34,707 nucleotides of DNA from Gammaproteobacteria bacterium (GTDB taxonomy: Bacteria; Pseudomonadota; Gammaproteobacteria; Pseudomonadales; Azotimanducaceae): positions 1 through 34,707 of the forward strand of contig VXSY01000218.1 in NCBI GenBank assembly GCA_009837725.1. The letters run 5' to 3'. A program made the position numbers and the translations under genes. The notes below the pieces were generated by a model. It was not told the DNA's origin. It worked only from the letters and a program-made list of their open reading frames with translations, and searched no databases. Of the stretch, positions 30,791 to 34,707 are shown one piece after another (position 1 is the first letter of the stretch; every line of letters begins with the position of its first letter).

Positions 30791-30796
30791 GTCGAG
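30779..30796. repeat. 18-nt perfect palindrome CTCGACTCATGAGTCGAG spanning the SRPBCC stop codon
   Basis: Self-complementary by inspection; TGA stop at 30788-30790 lies inside. Confidence 0.7.
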
Positions 30797-30916
30797 GCCA
30801 AACGGCATTGGTTTTGCTTCTACAAGAGCGACGAAGGGCGTGTAGCCCAACTCGCGTGCTGGTCGTATAGCGGTCGGTGCCGCATTCGGCCGCAGCAGCC
30901 GCTTTGACTGCGCGGC

Positions 30917-31159
30917 TCAGTCGGCGTTGAGTGTTTTTGACACCGCCTTCGCGTCGAAGGGCCAGTCGTGCTCGGCGTTGCCGATGATGAGTACGGGCAC
31001 GCGGTGCGCATAGCGGTCGAAGGTTGCGTCGTCTTCGGTGACCTCGATCGTGACGAGGGTGTGGCCGGCCGTGTCTGGCATACTCGCCAACCATTCGAGG
31101 GCCTCATCGCATAGGGTGCAGGAGGCCGTCACTACCAGTTGCAGCTGCGGGCGGTTCAT
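30917..31159 (-). CDS. glutaredoxin family protein (DUF836-like)
   Basis: MNRPQLQLVVTASCTLCDEALEWLASM...IEVTEDDATFDRYAHRVPVLII; CxxC and VPVL cis-Pro region; SD AGGGAG upstream. Confidence 0.85.
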   Translation of the reverse strand: MNRPQLQLVVTASCTLCDEALEWLASMPDTAGHTLVTIEVTEDDATFDRYAHRVPVLIIGNAEHDWPFDAKAVSKTLNAD

Positions 31160-32109
31160 TGTCGGAAAGCTCCCTCTTCGCCGCCACACGGTTCGCGTCA
31201 GGGGACGTAGATTACCCGCTGCCGATCGCTGGCGAGGCGGATTGGCAGCCATCTGCATCGGGCACCACCGCGGCGGTTCGGGTGGCCTTGCCGGCGGTGC
31301 CGGCCGGACACCTGATCGCCGCCAGTCTCGCGAGCCCTGATGCCGATGCGCCGTTCCGCTTCCTTTTGCAGGCGCGGGAGGCGGTGGCGGCCACAGGTTG
31401 TTTCGGGATGGTCGCAGGCCCGGATGCGGCACTCGGCTGCGACGGGATCGACGTGCTGGTGGATTGCTTCGTCAGTCGTCGTCCTCTCGCCGCTGCGGAG
31501 TTGGTCGTTGAAGTCGACTCGCCCGTGCCCCCGCGCACCTACCTGCTGAACGTGGTCGTTCGGCCCGTCGAGACGATGCCGTGCGGAACGCCAGCGGAGG
31601 TGGCGCCCATCGCCCTGCCGGCCTTGAGCCAGACCAGCCTGCACGAAAGCGTTCGTGGGGGCGCTTGCTCCCCGACTTGCGTAGCCATGGTCGTTCGCTC
31701 GAGGGTTGCCGGTGCGAGCCACGAGGCCATCGCCGCCACCACCGCGCATTGGCCCAGTCGGATGCTCGGCGTCTGGCCGCAGAATCTCTGGGCAGCGGCG
31801 CGATACGGGGTCGTCGGCGGCATCGAGCTGCTGCACGACTGGCAACCGATCGTTATGGCACTGGAAGCTGGTTCCCCTGTCGTCGCCAGCATCCGCTTCG
31901 AGGCCGGTGCACTTGCCGGAGCGCCGCTCGAACGCACATCGGGGCATCTCGTTGTGTTGCGCGGCATTCGCCGCGGTCGGGTGCTTGTGCTGGATCCGGC
32001 CGCGCCCGATGGCACCGTCGAACGGAACTACGACGCCGGCGAGTTCGCCAATGCGTGGCTGCGTCACCGCGGCGCGGCTTACGTCTTTGCCGATGGCCGG
32101 CTATCGTAG
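31159..32109 (+). CDS. C39-like (papain-fold) peptidase family protein
   Basis: GGACSPTCVAMVVR (Cys region), TSGHLVVLRGIRRGRVLVLDPAAPDGTVERNY (His and Asp region); N-terminal beta domain; start codon uncertain (TTG 31159). Confidence 0.75.
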   Translation: MSESSLFAATRFASGDVDYPLPIAGEADWQPSASGTTAAVRVALPAVPAGHLIAASLASPDADAPFRFLLQAREAVAATGCFGMVAGPDAALGCDGIDVLVDCFVSRRPLAAAELVVEVDSPVPPRTYLLNVVVRPVETMPCGTPAEVAPIALPALSQTSLHESVRGGACSPTCVAMVVRSRVAGASHEAIAATTAHWPSRMLGVWPQNLWAAARYGVVGGIELLHDWQPIVMALEAGSPVVASIRFEAGALAGAPLERTSGHLVVLRGIRRGRVLVLDPAAPDGTVERNYDAGEFANAWLRHRGAAYVFADGRLS

Positions 32110-32113
32110 GGCC

Positions 32114-32386
32114 GTGAAGTATCTGATCCGCTTTCTGCTGCTCATGCTCGGCGTCGCACTGACGACGCTTGGGCTCGTGTATTGGCAGTCGCGTGGGTTT
32201 TCGCTGGAGGGAATGCTCCTGTTCGACAACGGCTGGCGCCCCCATCCCATCCATATCCTCGCGCTCGGCATCAGCTTGATCCCGCCGTCGCTGTGGGAGA
32301 TCTTCGTGCTGGAGGCCGCCGCCAAGGCGGCCCGCGAACGCACCGATGGCGCGCTCACGGCACAAGAACGGCTCGGCGATGGCTGA
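32114..32386 (+). CDS. small membrane protein, about 90 aa, two predicted hydrophobic segments
   Basis: VKYLIRFLLLMLGVALTTLGLVYWQSRGFSLEGMLLFDNGWRPHPIHILALGISLIPPSLWEIFVLEAAAK; GTG 4 nt after the C39-like stop; overlaps the next gene by 8 nt. Confidence 0.65.
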   Translation: MKYLIRFLLLMLGVALTTLGLVYWQSRGFSLEGMLLFDNGWRPHPIHILALGISLIPPSLWEIFVLEAAAKAARERTDGALTAQERLGDG

Positions 32387-32930
32387 CGAAAGCCAGGAAG
32401 GGCGGGTGTATATCCGATCGGTTGTGGGTGGCGACCGGCGCGAAGTGCTTGCGCTCGCACGCGAGAGTCGCGAGACCCATCATCCCTGGATCGCGCCACC
32501 GCTCACCGCGCACATGTTCCGTCAGTATCTGCGTCGCATAGAGCGCAGCGACCACGAGGGCTTCGCCGTGTGCGTCAAGGCAACCGACGAGATCGCAGGC
32601 ATCATCAACATCAACAATGTCGTACGGGGCTCGTTCCTGTCCGCCTCGCTCGGCTATTACTTGGGCAGCCGTTTCGTCGGCAACGGCTACATGGTCGAAG
32701 CGCTCACACTGGTGAAGCAACACGCCTTCCGGCGCCTGGGCCTGCACCGAATCGAGGCGAACATCCAACCCGACAACATCCGTTCGCTCAATCTGGTGAA
32801 GCGATGCGGATTTGTCCGCGAAGGGATTTCGCCAGCGTATCTGTTCATCAATGGCGCCTGGCGCGACCACGAGCGCTGGGCGGCCGTTGACGACCGCGAC
32901 ACACTGAGCCGCACGGACACCTGGCGATGA
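32379..32930 (+). CDS. GNAT N-acetyltransferase, RimJ/RimL type
   Basis: LGYYLGSRFVGNGYMVEALTLVKQHAFRRLGLHRIEANIQPDNIRSLNLVKRCGFVREG. Confidence 0.92.
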   Translation: MADESQEGRVYIRSVVGGDRREVLALARESRETHHPWIAPPLTAHMFRQYLRRIERSDHEGFAVCVKATDEIAGIININNVVRGSFLSASLGYYLGSRFVGNGYMVEALTLVKQHAFRRLGLHRIEANIQPDNIRSLNLVKRCGFVREGISPAYLFINGAWRDHERWAAVDDRDTLSRTDTWR

Positions 32931-34707
32931 CTTCTCGGTCCACCCGTGGGGGCGCACCCGATGGGCCAGAGCGGCGCCCGTTCGGAACATGGCCGTCTCC
33001 GGTCGATGCTGAACTTGCGAGCGTAGGCGAGTTGCGTCTCGGCGAAATCCGGGCGGACGGCAGCGATCTGTATTGGATCGAAGGGCGTCCCGACGAGGCA
33101 GGGCGCTCGACCCTGATGCGACGCCGGCACGGCGAGACGCAGGAACTCACGCCAGCGCCATTCAATCCGCGCAGCAGAGTTCACGAGTACGGTGGCGGTG
33201 CGTTCTGCGTCGCGCCCGGCACCGACGACACCGCCGGGCGCGTCTTTTTCGTTCATTTTGCCGACCAGAATCTCTACGAGGCACGACACGGCGACGAACC
33301 GCGTCGCGTCACTGACGGCGACAGCGATGAACGCTTTGGCGACCTGCAATGGGACGGTGCTCACGTGCTGGCGGTGCGGGAGTCGCATCCGGCGAGCCCG
33401 GACGAGGCGGCCGAAGCGCGGAACCAACTCGTGCAGATCGATGTTGAGACGGGTGCTGTCACCGTGCTGCACACGGGTCACGACTTCTATGCCAGCCCGC
33501 GTCAGTCCGGCCACGGGCGGCTCGCATTCCTCGCCTGGGACCATCCGAACATGCCTTGGGACGGCACGCAGCTTTTCGTCGGCGACCACGCGCCCGGTGT
33601 TGCCCTCGCCAACATCACCACCGTCGCGGGAGGCGTTACGGAGTCCGTCGTGCAGCCCGAGTGGGACGGCGACAGCCTCGTCTTTGCCTCGGACGCCGGC
33701 GGCTACTGGAACCTCTTCGCCTGGGACGAGACCGGCATCGCTCACATCCTCCGCGACGATGCGGAGTACGCTGGCCCCGCGTGGGGCCTGGGCAGCCATT
33801 GGTATGTCGTGGCGGCGCCGGGACTCTTGGTTGCGCGGCGAGTGGAAAACGGCCGTCAAGGTCTTGTCATCGTCGATCGTGAACGGGGGTTCGCGAGCCC
33901 GGTGGATGCGCCCTATGACTCGTTTGGCAGTCTCGCCCGCGCTGGTAGCGGCGTCGCCTGCATCGGCGGTCGCGCCAATGCCCCGAGCGAACTCGGCATC
34001 ATCGATATCGCGACGGGAACGGTCGTGGTGGTCGCTGGCGGAGGCACGCTCCCCGTATCGGAAGGGGTTGTCTCCGCCGCCGAGCGCATTACCTTTCCAA
34101 CCACCCTCGGCGACTGCCACGCCTGGTTCCACCCGCCGCGCAACGGTGCCGTGCAGGGCCTGCCCGGCGAGCGGCCGCCGCTGTTGGTCATCACCCACGG
34201 CGGCCCTACCGGCAGCGCCTCGCCGGACCTTTCCTGGCGCACGCAGTACTACACCTCGCGAGGCTGGGCCGTCGCGAATGTGGACTACGGTGGCAGCACC
34301 GGCTATGGCCGCGCCTATCGGCAGCGTCTCGAAGGCGGCTGGGGCGTGGTGGACGTGGACGATTGCGTCGCCTGCGTGCGCCACCTTGCGGCACACGGAC
34401 GCGTCGATCCGGCCCGCACTGCCATTCGCGGCGGCAGCGCCGGTGGCTACACGACGCTCGCGGCCCTCGCCTTCGCCGACGCCTTCCGCGCTGGCGCCAG
34501 CCATTACGGAATCGGCGACCTCAAGGCCCTCGCCAACGACACGCACAAATTCGAGTCGCGCTACGTAGATCGCCTGGTAGCGGCGAAAGACATCGAGGCG
34601 CGCTCGCCCATCCGCCACGCCGATCGCATCGACTGCCCGGTGATCTTCTTTCAAGGCACCGAAGACCGCATCGTGCCGCCGAACCAGACCGAGGACATGC
34701 GGGTGGC
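32927..34707 (+). CDS. S9 family (prolyl oligopeptidase / dipeptidyl aminopeptidase-like) peptidase, 3' truncated by window edge
   Basis: Open frame to window end (so absent from the ORF track); MTSRSTRGGAPDGPERRPFGTWPSPVDAELA..., VNVDYGGSTGYGRAYR-like region and IRGGSAGGYTTLAALAF nucleophile motif; ATGA overlap with GNAT. Confidence 0.9.
   Translation, partial: MTSRSTRGGAPDGPERRPFGTWPSPVDAELASVGELRLGEIRADGSDLYWIEGRPDEAGRSTLMRRRHGETQELTPAPFNPRSRVHEYGGGAFCVAPGTDDTAGRVFFVHFADQNLYEARHGDEPRRVTDGDSDERFGDLQWDGAHVLAVRESHPASPDEAAEARNQLVQIDVETGAVTVLHTGHDFYASPRQSGHGRLAFLAWDHPNMPWDGTQLFVGDHAPGVALANITTVAGGVTESVVQPEWDGDSLVFASDAGGYWNLFAWDETGIAHILRDDAEYAGPAWGLGSHWYVVAAPGLLVARRVENGRQGLVIVDRERGFASPVDAPYDSFGSLARAGSGVACIGGRANAPSELGIIDIATGTVVVVAGGGTLPVSEGVVSAAERITFPTTLGDCHAWFHPPRNGAVQGLPGERPPLLVITHGGPTGSASPDLSWRTQYYTSRGWAVANVDYGGSTGYGRAYRQRLEGGWGVVDVDDCVACVRHLAAHGRVDPARTAIRGGSAGGYTTLAALAFADAFRAGASHYGIGDLKALANDTHKFESRYVDRLVAAKDIEARSPIRHADRIDCPVIFFQGTEDRIVPPNQTEDMRV

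Noticed and set aside
30786-30905. Possible short ORFs or gene remnant after the SRPBCC gene (e.g. VEAKRHWFCFYKSDEGRVAQLACWSYSGRC...)
   Set aside because: Composition looks protein-like, but there is no start, no recognised family and only about 38 codons; unsupported without a search.

Overview
The window looks like a high-GC, gene-dense chromosomal segment of a gammaproteobacterium-like genome. That lineage call is an inference from gene-order hallmarks (xseA/guaB/guaA/tadA/purL, rpsP-rimM-trmD-rplS, xerD-dsbC-hom-recJ). Most of it is housekeeping: der, an M23 peptidase, xseA, guaB, guaA, a tandem Usp protein, a CCA-type nucleotidyltransferase, tadA, purL, a NUDIX hydrolase, a gamma-carbonic anhydrase-like protein, purT, leuA, a CcsA/YpjD-like membrane protein, ffh, rpsP, rimM, trmD, rplS, xerD, dsbC, hom and recJ. 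The 3' end holds a tight C39-like peptidase / small membrane protein / GNAT / S9 peptidase operon, and the last gene runs off the window. The most interesting unlabelled signals are: (1) a 21-codon leader ORF with six consecutive Leu codons behind a good promoter and directly upstream of leuA, a probable leucine-sensing attenuator; (2) a ~197-bp MITE-like element with perfect 24-bp terminal inverted repeats between rplS and xerD; (3) a ~160-bp dispersed repeat found in inverted orientation in two convergent intergenic gaps; (4) a REP-like short palindrome family; (5) the C39/S9 peptidase operon, head-to-head with a glutaredoxin-like gene; (6) a small coiled-coil/TM protein gene with its own promoter. 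No tRNA, rRNA, CRISPR array or phage genes were recognised. No searches or folding programs were run.
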